Shown: positions 1 to 7,725 of the stretch, piece after piece
How positions within the stretch are numbered: position 1 is the stretch's first letter
Layout: each line of letters starts with the position of its first letter
Assembly: GCA_036705565.1 (NCBI GenBank)
Contig: JAUBUY010000016.1
Source of the DNA: Microcoleus sp036705565
GTDB lineage: Bacteria > Cyanobacteriota > Cyanobacteriia > Cyanobacteriales > Microcoleaceae
DNA: 64,000 nucleotides
Reading direction: 5' to 3' (one strand)
Notes under the pieces: generated by a model
Seen by the model: the letters and a program-made list of their open reading frames with translations, nothing else
What the model was told of the DNA's origin: nothing
The model's database searches: none
Translations under genes and position numbers: made by a program

Positions 1-14
1 ATTCATCTTTTTAT

Positions 15-682
15 TCACGATCGAGTATTGCATATAATAGTATCATAGTCTTGATAATCATTTAGGATTGCTATATAGTAGTGAACTCTCAATACAAACC
101 TTTCGGGATTTTCGGGATTGGGAATTAGACGCGGATTTTTGCAATCTACTAGCAAATCGAAAGTGTCTAACACAGTGTGACCGATGAATACGATATCGCC
201 TAAAACCATTACCGCATCAATCGTTTCGCGCCCTTGCATTTCAATGATAATCGGCCCAGTAAAACCCACTGTTTCTTGTCGGCTATCAGCATATTTTGCT
301 ATTTCCTGACCACCAATTTCTTCATGTGGTAGCCGCCACGTGATTTATCCGTGGAATCAATCCAAAATCGAAAATCGAAAATCCTCAATAAAGAGCATTT
401 ATCTGTGGGGTCGCCTCTAAAATCTAAAATCTAAAATCTAAAATCTAAAATCGATTGACTCCTAATTCTTAAACCCAGGTGTTCGCGGACTTCTACAGGA
501 ATAGCTGTGCGTACCGTACCAGTATCTATGAGTGCTTCTGCTTCGTACACACGCAACAGATTTGGATTGAGCAATCCTCTTTGGACTACCTCTGCATCAA
601 TGGCATTCGTTAGCTTGACTTTGACTCGAACTGCACCCATATTTTTGCGGGATTGAGTTTGAGCGCGATCGAGATTTATCAT
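15..682 (-). pseudogene. Retropepsin-like aspartyl protease (clan AA), split by a short insertion element
   Basis: Two open segments on the minus strand (682-431 and 269-15) are halves of one small aspartyl-protease-like protein. The first half carries the active-site-like motif ALIDTGTVRTAIP (D-T-G). The second half carries the flap and tail motifs GFTGPIIIEMQGRE and LLVDCKNPRLIPNP, typical of small cyanobacterial clan AA proteases of about 120-140 aa. They are separated by an AT-rich element at 311-456 flanked by GTC. The first half runs into the element and stops after SILDFRF. Removing 311-459 joins Arg-Ser-Gln-Glu-Ile-Ala in frame, so the split is due to the insertion. Function of the family in cyanobacteria is poorly known. 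I infer that the present copy is inactive. Confidence 0.7.
308..459 (-). mobile_element. GTC-flanked short insertion element, copy 1
   Basis: An insertion of 146 bp (311-456) is flanked by the trinucleotide GTC (minus-strand sense) at 457-459 and 308-310. Read on the minus strand it opens with repeats of ATTTTAG, then two similar half-units ending in GGATAAAT, then GTGGCGG and a CACATGAAGAAATT-type end. Related copies lie at 27934-28079 and 26111-26253. No open reading frame is inside, so it must be moved by another enzyme or be a retro- or recombination product. It interrupts the aspartyl protease gene and shifts its frame. Confidence 0.7.
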
Positions 683-924
683 ATCGCCTCTTTTCGTCTA
701 GAAAGTCTACCTTTGATTCTAGCCCTAATTGATGGTTGTAAGGTTCGCAATGCACACCCTACAAGTAGAGTTTGTACGTAAGTCTTACAGCGTATTTCTG
801 GTTTAGGAAGTGCAGTAGGGACAAAGGCTTTCGCCGTATCCCTACGGGCTTCTATCACTCTTGTGGGGAGTAGGGGTTGGGCCTAAGAGCCCGCCCTAAA
901 CATACAAGTTAAATGCACAACAGC
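683..924. other. Intergenic region with a dispersed repeat tail
   Basis: No gene is seen. The last bases before the pdhA stop codon (about 908-927) carry a motif of the form TTAAATGC-N5-CAGCTTA that recurs near 26009-26027 and 51498-51517, next to GC-rich 'gcccgccc' blocks. It looks like the end of a dispersed repeat lying directly against the pdhA 3' end. Confidence 0.4.
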
Positions 925-1962
925 TTACTCATCTTCTGCATAGATAAACCGATACAATTCGCTAGGATCTGGTTCAGCGCTTTTCTCAGCAAAATCCACT
1001 GCATCGTCAATTACTGCTTGAATCTTACGATCGATCTCTTTCAATTCTTCAGCCGTTGCCAAAGTTCGATCGATCAACTCAGCAGCCAACTTCTTAATCG
1101 GATCGCGGGGGAACCAATATTCCTTCTCTTCCTTAGAACGCAACTCATCAGGATCGGCCAAAGAATGCCCGCGAAAGCGATAAGTCAAAGCCTCGATCAA
1201 AGTCGGTCCCTCGCCGGCCCGCGCCCGCGCCACAGCTTCCTTCGCCACTTCCCGCACCGCCAAAACATCCATCCCGTCAACCTCAAAACCAGCCATGCCA
1301 AAAGCATGAGCCTTCTTGTAAATTAGCGGGTCAGAAGTAGCTCGCTCGTGGGCCATCCCGATCGCCCATTTGTTGTTTTCCACAACATAAATAATCGGCA
1401 ACTTCCACAAAGCCGCCATATTCAAACACTCAAAAAACTGCCCGTTATTTGCAGCACCATCGCCAAAAAAACAAGCAGTCACGCCATCGGAACTCTCATC
1501 CCCCAAAGCTTCGCGCCGGTACTTCGATTGAAAAGCCGCACCCGTAGCTACAGGAATTCCCTCAGCCACAAAAGCATAACCTCCCAACAGTCGGTGTTCT
1601 GCCGAAAACATGTGCATCGAACCGCCGCGGCCCTTCGAGCAACCCGTTTCCTTCCCGAACAACTCCGCCATTACCTCCCGCGCCGGCACGCCCGCGCTCA
1701 AAGCGTGAACGTGATCGCGGTAGGTGCTGCTAACGTAATCAGTGTCATCCCGGCGCATCGATCGAATCACGCCAGTAGACACAGCTTCCTGACCGTTGTA
1801 CAAGTGGACAAAACCAAACATTTTGCCCCGGTAGTACATCTCAGCACACTTGTCCTCAAAGTAGCGCCCCAAGACCATATCCTCGTAGAGCATTAAGCCC
1901 TCATCCCGAGAAATGGTTACGCTTTGCGCGTCAAAAACTGGTAAAGTCCGTTCCTGAACCAT
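925..1962 (-). CDS. pdhA: Pyruvate dehydrogenase E1 component, alpha subunit
   Basis: The 345-aa product is the thiamine-diphosphate-binding alpha subunit of the E1 component, which decarboxylates pyruvate and feeds acetyl-CoA synthesis in the cytosol. The ThDP/Mg site is visible as GDGAANNGQFFECLNMA followed by VVENN (GDG-X-NN pattern). Other family marks are YRGKMFGFVHLYNGQEA near residue 45, the phosphorylation-loop-like YRFRGHSLADPDELR and the GRGGSMHMF segment. Length fits the family (about 340 aa). It starts with ATG and ends right at a dispersed repeat. The beta subunit gene is not adjacent, which is usual in cyanobacteria, where pdh genes are scattered. Confidence 0.96.
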   Translation of the reverse strand: MVQERTLPVFDAQSVTISRDEGLMLYEDMVLGRYFEDKCAEMYYRGKMFGFVHLYNGQEAVSTGVIRSMRRDDTDYVSSTYRDHVHALSAGVPAREVMAELFGKETGCSKGRGGSMHMFSAEHRLLGGYAFVAEGIPVATGAAFQSKYRREALGDESSDGVTACFFGDGAANNGQFFECLNMAALWKLPIIYVVENNKWAIGMAHERATSDPLIYKKAHAFGMAGFEVDGMDVLAVREVAKEAVARARAGEGPTLIEALTYRFRGHSLADPDELRSKEEKEYWFPRDPIKKLAAELIDRTLATAEELKEIDRKIQAVIDDAVDFAEKSAEPDPSELYRFIYAEDE

Positions 1963-1974
1963 AAATAATTAATA

Positions 1975-2100
1975 CCCGACGATCGGCTTCCTAGACATGT
2001 GAACTACCCAGCGCTGACATAAAGGTACAGCGTGAGCTTCTGACTTCTACGGGGATTGCGTCAACTTGGACTTGCGTCCCAGTCTCGGACTCACATCCCC
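1975..2100 (-). ncRNA. Right end and putative omega (re)RNA region of the tnpB element
   Basis: The 3' end of tnpB and the following 70 bases on the minus strand form the usual place of the guide RNA scaffold of a TnpB. A hairpin is visible: CGCTG, an 11-base loop and CAGCG between about 2013 and 2033, followed by TGGGTAGTTCACATG. A second, related version of the same block (CTGTACC...GTCAGCG.TGGG...ACATG) is at 3330-3385. Placement of the RNA is inferred from the general TnpB arrangement; transcription is not shown and the exact element boundary is uncertain. Confidence 0.45.
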
Positions 2101-3243
2101 TCCATCAGCAGCAGTCCTGGTTCCCAAGACCGATAGCATTCTGATTCCTTCTGCTCTGATATTGGTTGCAGCGTTGCCATCTCTATCGTGATGAGTACCA
2201 CAACTAGGGCAAGTCCATACCCTAACACCTAATGGCATTTCATTCACCTGATAGTGACAATTTGAGCAGAGTTTCGAGCTAGGGAACCATCGGTCAATCT
2301 CTACTAACACTTTACCTTCGCGGTCAAGTTTGTAATGCAAGAAATTGACAAACATTCCCCAACCTACATCAGAAATTGCTTGAGCTAGTTTGTGATTACG
2401 AACCATGCCCTTAACGTGAAGGTTTTCGACTACGATGACTTGGTTATCGTCAACAAGCTTTCTTGACAGCTTATGCAAGTAGTCTTGGCGGACATTGCTA
2501 ATTCGTTCGTGAACCCTAGCCACCAGTTTCGTGGCTTTATTTCTAGACTTGCTTCCTTTCTCCTTTCTGGCTAATTTTTGCTGCTTTCTTTTCAGGTTGC
2601 GTTCATGTTTTGCTAAATGCTTGGGATTAGGGTACTTGGATGTCTTGATGCCATCATTAACAACAGCAAAATCTTTCAATCCCAAGTCAACTCCGGCAAC
2701 TTTTCCATCGGTGCAAGCAACTGGTTTATCTCCTTCGAGTTTTGTCAGCACAGAGGCATAGTATTTCCCCGAAGGAGTAACACTGACTGTTACAGTTTTG
2801 ATGGTTCCTTCAATCGGTCGATGTAACTTGGCTTTGACAAGGCCGACACGACCGGGAAACTTGAGGGAGCCGTCAACCAGTTTGACTGATTGCGGGTACT
2901 GGATTGACTGCCTATTTTTCTTGGATTTGAATCTAGGGTATTTTGGCCTAGACTCAAAAAAGTTCTTGTAAGCAGTTACCAGGTTAAGCGTAGTAGCTTG
3001 CAGAACCTGAGAGTAACACTCAGACAACCATTGTGTTTCTTCTTGTTTTTTAAGGTTTGGCAGGAGTTTGTTTAACGCAACTTGGGTCAAGCCTTTACCC
3101 GTGGCTTTGTAGGTTTCAATACACATATTTAGTGCGTAATTCCACCACCAGCGGGAACAGCCAAAGTGTTGAGCTAGTATCCCCTGCTGTTGGGTTGTCG
3201 GATATAGCCTAACTTTGACGGCTTGATGCTGCATTGTTTTCAC
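2047..3243 (-). CDS. tnpB: RNA-guided endonuclease TnpB (IS200/IS605, IS1341-type), zinc-finger form
   Basis: The 398-aa protein is a complete TnpB. The N-terminal helix-turn-helix/OrfB segment begins QAVKVRLYPTTQQQ. The three RuvC acidic positions are visible: Asp186 in GVDLGLKDFAVV, Glu273 in VVENLHVKGM and the Asp353/355 pair in DRDGNAATNI. A zinc ribbon with Cys326, 329, 345 and 348 (CSNC...CPSC) lies between the last two. TnpB proteins of this kind are guided by an RNA made from the element's right end and cut DNA at sites next to a short transposon-associated motif. No tnpA is beside it, so the element depends on a Y1 transposase encoded elsewhere. All key residues are intact, so it may be active. 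Confidence 0.93.
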   Translation of the reverse strand: MKTMQHQAVKVRLYPTTQQQGILAQHFGCSRWWWNYALNMCIETYKATGKGLTQVALNKLLPNLKKQEETQWLSECYSQVLQATTLNLVTAYKNFFESRPKYPRFKSKKNRQSIQYPQSVKLVDGSLKFPGRVGLVKAKLHRPIEGTIKTVTVSVTPSGKYYASVLTKLEGDKPVACTDGKVAGVDLGLKDFAVVNDGIKTSKYPNPKHLAKHERNLKRKQQKLARKEKGSKSRNKATKLVARVHERISNVRQDYLHKLSRKLVDDNQVIVVENLHVKGMVRNHKLAQAISDVGWGMFVNFLHYKLDREGKVLVEIDRWFPSSKLCSNCHYQVNEMPLGVRVWTCPSCGTHHDRDGNAATNIRAEGIRMLSVLGTRTAADGGDVSPRLGRKSKLTQSP

Positions 3244-3285
3244 ATCCCTTTAGAATTATATATATTTCTGATAAAATTATTCCCT

Positions 3286-3660
3286 CTAGCTTGCAAATTT
3301 TACGCCTGATTGACCAGATAAAATTTGCTTGGGGGAGTCCATGTATCCCAACGCTGACCCAACGGGTACAGGGTGGGACTTAGAGCTGCCCCAAACCCCC
3401 TCAAAAGTTAAAATGAGTTTGGCCCTCGGGGCGGATTGCCGGGACTCGGAGAACAAACTCCCATCTAAACCCCATGCACACGAATGATATAATTCCATTA
3501 CTCTCAAACCCGAAAATGCTCAAGAGTCAAACCACTCATTTAGCTGACGGGCAATGGGCCTTGGCATTTTCCTCACTGTAAAACGCCCTAGAGGGAAAAA
3601 AATCAGAGTATCTCTACGGCAAGTCCAACATACCGTGAAGGGGGCGGTTGGAAGCCAACA
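3286..3660 (-). mobile_element. Remnant or tnpB-less derivative of a second IS200/IS605-like element
   Basis: Upstream of tnpB the minus strand carries a second right-end block: CACCCTGTACCCGTTGGGTC followed by AGCGTTGGG and ACATG, closely matching the end downstream of tnpB. Just 5' of it, a stretch that can be read as DGSLFSESRQSAPRAKL resembles a degenerate TnpB C-terminus, so this looks like the last part of another tnpB plus its right end. Stems such as GAGTTTG/CAAACTC suggest a folded RNA. The part from 3510 to 3660 is GC-rich and unassigned. Limits are approximate. Confidence 0.45.
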
Positions 3661-3753
3661 CCAGAATTTTTGATTTGGTTTGCGGGAGTATGTCACTTAA
3701 GATAGGCTAATTCAGTTGCTAGCGCTTTGGGGAAGTGGACAGTTCTTTAACTT

Positions 3754-6072
3754 ATGTTAATTCCACTAGATTACTACCGGATTTTGGGTCTACCGATTCA
3801 AGCTACTGCCGAACAGTTGCAGCAGGCTCACCGCGATCGAACTTTACAGCTTCCGCGCCGGGAGTATTCCGAAGTTGCGATCGTCGCCCGCAAACAACTG
3901 CTCGATGAAGCCTGCGCCGTTCTGTCAGACTCAGAGGGGCGCAAAGCTTACGATGCCAGTTTTTTAGCCAAAACTTACGATCGAGAGTCGGAAGCGGCAC
4001 AGGAAGCCAAGCACCAGAGGTCAAAAACCTCAGCAGGCCCGGCCACCTTCCTGCAAGACGCAGGAGAAACCGTTCCGGCAGAGTCCAAGGCTTTAGAGGC
4101 TGCTCCCGACCCCCACACTCCAAGTATTGAAATCGATGACAACCAATTCGTAGGAGCCCTGCTCATACTGCAAGAACTGGGAGAATACGAACTCGTACAG
4201 AAGCTGGGTCGCCCGTATCTTAACAATGGCAGCATCGCGATCGCAGAAGGTCGTTTCGGCGACCCGCAGCTCGTGAGGCCAGATATAGTTTTAACCGTCA
4301 GCCTTGCCTGTCTAGAACTCGGCCGGGAACAGTGGCAGCAAGGTCAGTACGAAAATGCCGCAAAATCATTAGAAGCAGGTCAAGAATTGCTGCTGCGCGA
4401 AAGCCTATTTGCAAGCGTGAGGGGTGAAATGCAAGCCGACATATACAAACTCCGTCCGTACAACATTTTAGAGCTATTATCACTTCCGGAAGAAAAAGTC
4501 GCTGAGCGTCGCAAGGGACTGGAAATCCTGCGAGAAATGCTTCAAGAACGAGGCGGTATCGACGGTTCGGGAGACGATCGATCGGGTTTAGGAATAGAAG
4601 ACTTCCTCCGGTTCGTGCAGCAAATGCGTAAACACCTAACTAGCAGCGAGCAGCAGGCGCTATTTGAAGCCGAAGCCGGTCGCCCCTCCGCAGTCGCCAC
4701 TTACCTCTCGGTCTACACCTTGTTAGCCCAAGGATTTGCCGCCAGACAGCCATCGATGATCCGTCGGGCCAAGCTGATGCTGATGCAACTGGGTCGCCGC
4801 CAAGACGTTCACCTGGAAAAAGCCGTCTGTTCCCTGCTGCTGGGCCAGACAGAAGAAGCCAGCAGAGCCCTGGAACTGAGTTCGGAAAAAGAACCCCTGG
4901 CCTTCATTCGCGAACATTCCCAAGATTCACCCGACTTGTTGCCCGGACTGTGCTTGTACGCCGAACACTGGCTACAAGAAGAAGTGTTTCCCCACTTCCG
5001 CGACTTGGCCAACGAGTCAGTGTCCTTGAAAGATTACTTTGCTGACCCGAAAGTACAAGCTTACCTAGAAGCTTTGCCACAGGACGCAGAAACCGCCAAC
5101 GAATGGGTCGTGGTGCAGCCCCGCTCCGGCAAGCTTCCAGGGCGACTGCAACCGACAGCAGGCCGATCGCCCGCTGCCATACCCACACCGGCACCCACAG
5201 CCAAGCAGGGAGCCAGTACGGTCACGTTGACCCCCGTACCGGGCGCGGATTCCACCGCAGCCTCTGGCGCGAAATCCCCGGCAACGGTGGCCGCGCCTAG
5301 CGCTGTTGCCCCCGTCTCTCTCCCGATAGCTACAGTGCCACACCCTGCAGAATCGACTTCCAAACATCGCAGACGCCAACATTCAGGGCGCAGCGGAGCA
5401 AGTGGCAAGGGGCTAAAGGGCGATTTTGTCGATCGAGCGCGCACCAAGGCAACAGAAATTACCGCCCAAGTCAAGTCCATGCCTCCAAACAAGCTGGCTT
5501 TGCTTCTAGTGGCAGGTGTCCTGAGCCTGTTATTCCTGTGGTTAATACTCAGTCTGTTGGCTAGCGCGATGCAAGCCCTATCGGGCCCCCTCCAAGGAGA
5601 GCAAGCCCTCGTTCGCCTGGAAGAACCGCCCATAGAAATCCCTGCCTTGGCCCCAACCCCAGAACCGAGCGCCACAGGCGCAGTATCGGGAGCAATCACT
5701 GAGGAATCAGCCGGACAAATAGTTCAAAGCTGGCTATCGGCGAAAGCAGCGGCTTTGGGCCCCAATCACGCTGTCGAAGAATTAAAGCAAGTTCTCACAG
5801 AACCGGCTTTGTCTCGCTGGCAATTAATGGCAGAAGCTCAACAGCGTAACAACGCGCACCAGCGTTATGTACACAAGCTGCAAGTTAATGGAGTTACCAC
5901 AAATCCGACTAATCCCGATCGCGCCCAAGTAGATGCCCAAGTCGCGGAAAAAGCCGAAGTGTTCGATCGTTCTCAACTCGTTTCTTCCCGCAATGAAAAC
6001 CTGCGGGTGCGCTACGACTTGATCCGCCAAGAGGGACAGTGGCGGATTATGGATTGGCAAGTGATTAAGTAA
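3754..6072 (+). CDS. ftn2: Cell division protein Ftn2/ZipN (ARC6-like, J-domain plus IMS domain)
   Basis: The 772-aa protein matches the layout of cyanobacterial Ftn2/ZipN, the homologue of plastid ARC6, which anchors FtsZ at the inner membrane during division. A J-domain-like start, LDYYRILGLP with LSDSEGRKAYDASF, covers residues 5-70. A helical repeat region follows to about 440, then a Pro/Ala/Thr-rich linker. One membrane helix, LALLLVAGVLSLLFLWLILS, lies near residue 585. A C-terminal IMS/DUF4101 domain begins ESAGQIVQSWLSAKAAALG and ends in WRIMDWQVIK. The HPD motif of true DnaJ is absent, as is normal for this family. ATG start. Stands alone in its orientation. Confidence 0.92.
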   Translation: MLIPLDYYRILGLPIQATAEQLQQAHRDRTLQLPRREYSEVAIVARKQLLDEACAVLSDSEGRKAYDASFLAKTYDRESEAAQEAKHQRSKTSAGPATFLQDAGETVPAESKALEAAPDPHTPSIEIDDNQFVGALLILQELGEYELVQKLGRPYLNNGSIAIAEGRFGDPQLVRPDIVLTVSLACLELGREQWQQGQYENAAKSLEAGQELLLRESLFASVRGEMQADIYKLRPYNILELLSLPEEKVAERRKGLEILREMLQERGGIDGSGDDRSGLGIEDFLRFVQQMRKHLTSSEQQALFEAEAGRPSAVATYLSVYTLLAQGFAARQPSMIRRAKLMLMQLGRRQDVHLEKAVCSLLLGQTEEASRALELSSEKEPLAFIREHSQDSPDLLPGLCLYAEHWLQEEVFPHFRDLANESVSLKDYFADPKVQAYLEALPQDAETANEWVVVQPRSGKLPGRLQPTAGRSPAAIPTPAPTAKQGASTVTLTPVPGADSTAASGAKSPATVAAPSAVAPVSLPIATVPHPAESTSKHRRRQHSGRSGASGKGLKGDFVDRARTKATEITAQVKSMPPNKLALLLVAGVLSLLFLWLILSLLASAMQALSGPLQGEQALVRLEEPPIEIPALAPTPEPSATGAVSGAITEESAGQIVQSWLSAKAAALGPNHAVEELKQVLTEPALSRWQLMAEAQQRNNAHQRYVHKLQVNGVTTNPTNPDRAQVDAQVAEKAEVFDRSQLVSSRNENLRVRYDLIRQEGQWRIMDWQVIK

Positions 6073-6491
6073 GGAATTGGTAATTAGTAATTGAGCAGAA
6101 GGAGTCAGAAGTCAGAAGTCATATTATGTCGAGTAGATTACGCCTAATAAGGTAGGGGCGGGTTCACGAAAAATATCTGCCAATAATTGACAATCTCAAA
6201 AACCCGCCCTTTTAATCGCTCGATATCCATCCGATATGATATCAGAAGAAAGAAGACTGGATTAAGCATACCTATGCCTGAAGTCAGGGGTAACTGTCAC
6301 GGAAAGAATTTTTTGGTGTCCACGATTAAAATCGCGGGATTTAAAGCTCGATTCTCCATCCTGTCCCACAGAAACTGTTCTGGATTCTGGCTCCTGAATT
6401 ATTCGTAATTGGTAATTTATGCTGGCTAATTACTAATTACCAATTTCTGATTATTAGGTGAATTTTTAATTCCAAAAGCGGGAGTTTTGAA
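6073..6491. repeat. Intergenic region with a GGGCGGGTT/AACCCGCCC inverted repeat
   Basis: No gene is supported. A small inverted repeat, GTAGGGGCGGGTT at 6152-6164 and AACCCGCCC at 6201-6209, is shared with 48055-48112 and 54362-54420. Copies of an ATTGGTAATTAGTAATT-type AT-rich repeat lie at both ends of the gap. Confidence 0.5.
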
Positions 6492-7718
6492 TTGCAGATT
6501 ATTGTTGAAGGCTGGCGTTTTATTTATCATTCCTATTGCGTAGCCAATCAATTTCAACTGCTGGAAATGCACGCGCGGCGCAGCTATCCCGTAGGGAATC
6601 GCCCGCGAGGACAAATTGAGCTTTTTCACCGCGATATGCCCTACATTGACCCAGCTTGGGAGACGAAAATTAGTTTATTCGATCGCCCAAATGAAACATT
6701 ACTTCGCAGCATTAAGAGCCCTGCGGTAAATCAGTCAGCGGATGTTACTCTGCGAATGTACTGCCCGTGGGACTTCTCGGCATCCAGCAGCGCTCAAACT
6801 TGGGTATTTGCAGCGACAGAATGGGGGATTATTACGAGTTCAGTATTACAGGGGATGGGTGTTAAGTCGATCGCCGAAACTGCGGTTAACTCAGAAACGA
6901 AAATTATTACACCTTCAGCTTGGTCAAAAGCTGGCTTAATTCGCAGCGGTGTTGAGGCCGATCGCATTGCCGTCGTACCTTTGGGAGTCGATCCTAAGAT
7001 TTATTATCCTGCTGCGGGCGATCGGCGTCAATCACTGCGCCAAAGCTTGGGCTGGTCAAACTATTTTATATTTTTAAACATCGGAGGACAAACGGATCGC
7101 AAAGGTATTCGCCCTTTATTAAAAGCCTTCGCTGCGGTAGTTGACAAATATCCAGATGCGAGATTAGTTTTAAAAGGTTCTGAACTGCTTTATCCGTCGA
7201 GAGACGAGATTGCCCAAGCCTGCCGAGTTGTGCTCAACGATGCGGAAAGAGCGAGGGTTTTACCAAGATTAATTTATACTGGTAGCCAGCTATCTTTTGC
7301 TCAAATAGCAGAGTTTTACCAAGCAGCAGATGTTTATGTTTCTCCCTATTTGGCAGAAGGTTTTAATCTGCCGGTGTTGGAAGCTGCCGCTTGTGGTTTG
7401 CCGGTTATTTGCACTGCGGGCGGCCCTACGGATGATTTTACGCGATCGAACTTTGCACAGCGGATTGAGAGTAAATTTACGGCTGTGGTGAGTGACGGGG
7501 AAACCTTATTTATCTTAGCTCCTGATGGGGAACATTTGATTGATTTGATGTGCAGGGCGATCGAACAGCCTGGATTGGCTGCGAAAGCGAGGGTTGCGGG
7601 CCCGGCTTTTGTGGCTGAAAATTTTACTTGGAGGCGTGTAGTCGATCGATTGCTTGAGGTTATGGGAGGAGATAAAAAGAGAGAGGAGAGGTCTATTTTT
7701 GAGCCAATAATTTTGTAG
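6492..7718 (+). CDS. Glycosyltransferase family 1 (GT-B fold)
   Basis: The 408-aa protein has the C-terminal half of a GT4-type enzyme: the donor-site E-x7-E pattern in EGFNLPVLEAAACG near residue 300, preceded by the GxxxxRKG-like segment GGQTDRKGIRPLL near 200 and by VVPLGVDPKIYYP. Such enzymes move sugars from nucleotide donors onto glycans or lipids. The sugar and acceptor cannot be read from sequence. The proposed start is TTG (6492), immediately followed by QIIVEGWRF, which is typical of this group's N-terminus (often 'IVEGWRFIPHSYA'). The gene ends 8 bp before the oldest CRISPR repeat and shows no functional tie to it. Confidence 0.85.
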   Translation: MQIIVEGWRFIYHSYCVANQFQLLEMHARRSYPVGNRPRGQIELFHRDMPYIDPAWETKISLFDRPNETLLRSIKSPAVNQSADVTLRMYCPWDFSASSSAQTWVFAATEWGIITSSVLQGMGVKSIAETAVNSETKIITPSAWSKAGLIRSGVEADRIAVVPLGVDPKIYYPAAGDRRQSLRQSLGWSNYFIFLNIGGQTDRKGIRPLLKAFAAVVDKYPDARLVLKGSELLYPSRDEIAQACRVVLNDAERARVLPRLIYTGSQLSFAQIAEFYQAADVYVSPYLAEGFNLPVLEAAACGLPVICTAGGPTDDFTRSNFAQRIESKFTAVVSDGETLFILAPDGEHLIDLMCRAIEQPGLAAKARVAGPAFVAENFTWRRVVDRLLEVMGGDKKREERSIFEPIIL

Positions 7719-7725
7719 TTTGGGC

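Noticed and set aside
3286..3507. A 73-codon minus-strand frame upstream of tnpB
   Set aside because: It overlaps the transposon right-end block and at best holds a degenerate TnpB tail; no start signal.
5061..5699. A 212-codon minus-strand frame inside ftn2
   Set aside because: Antisense shadow of the GC-rich linker and membrane region of a clear gene.
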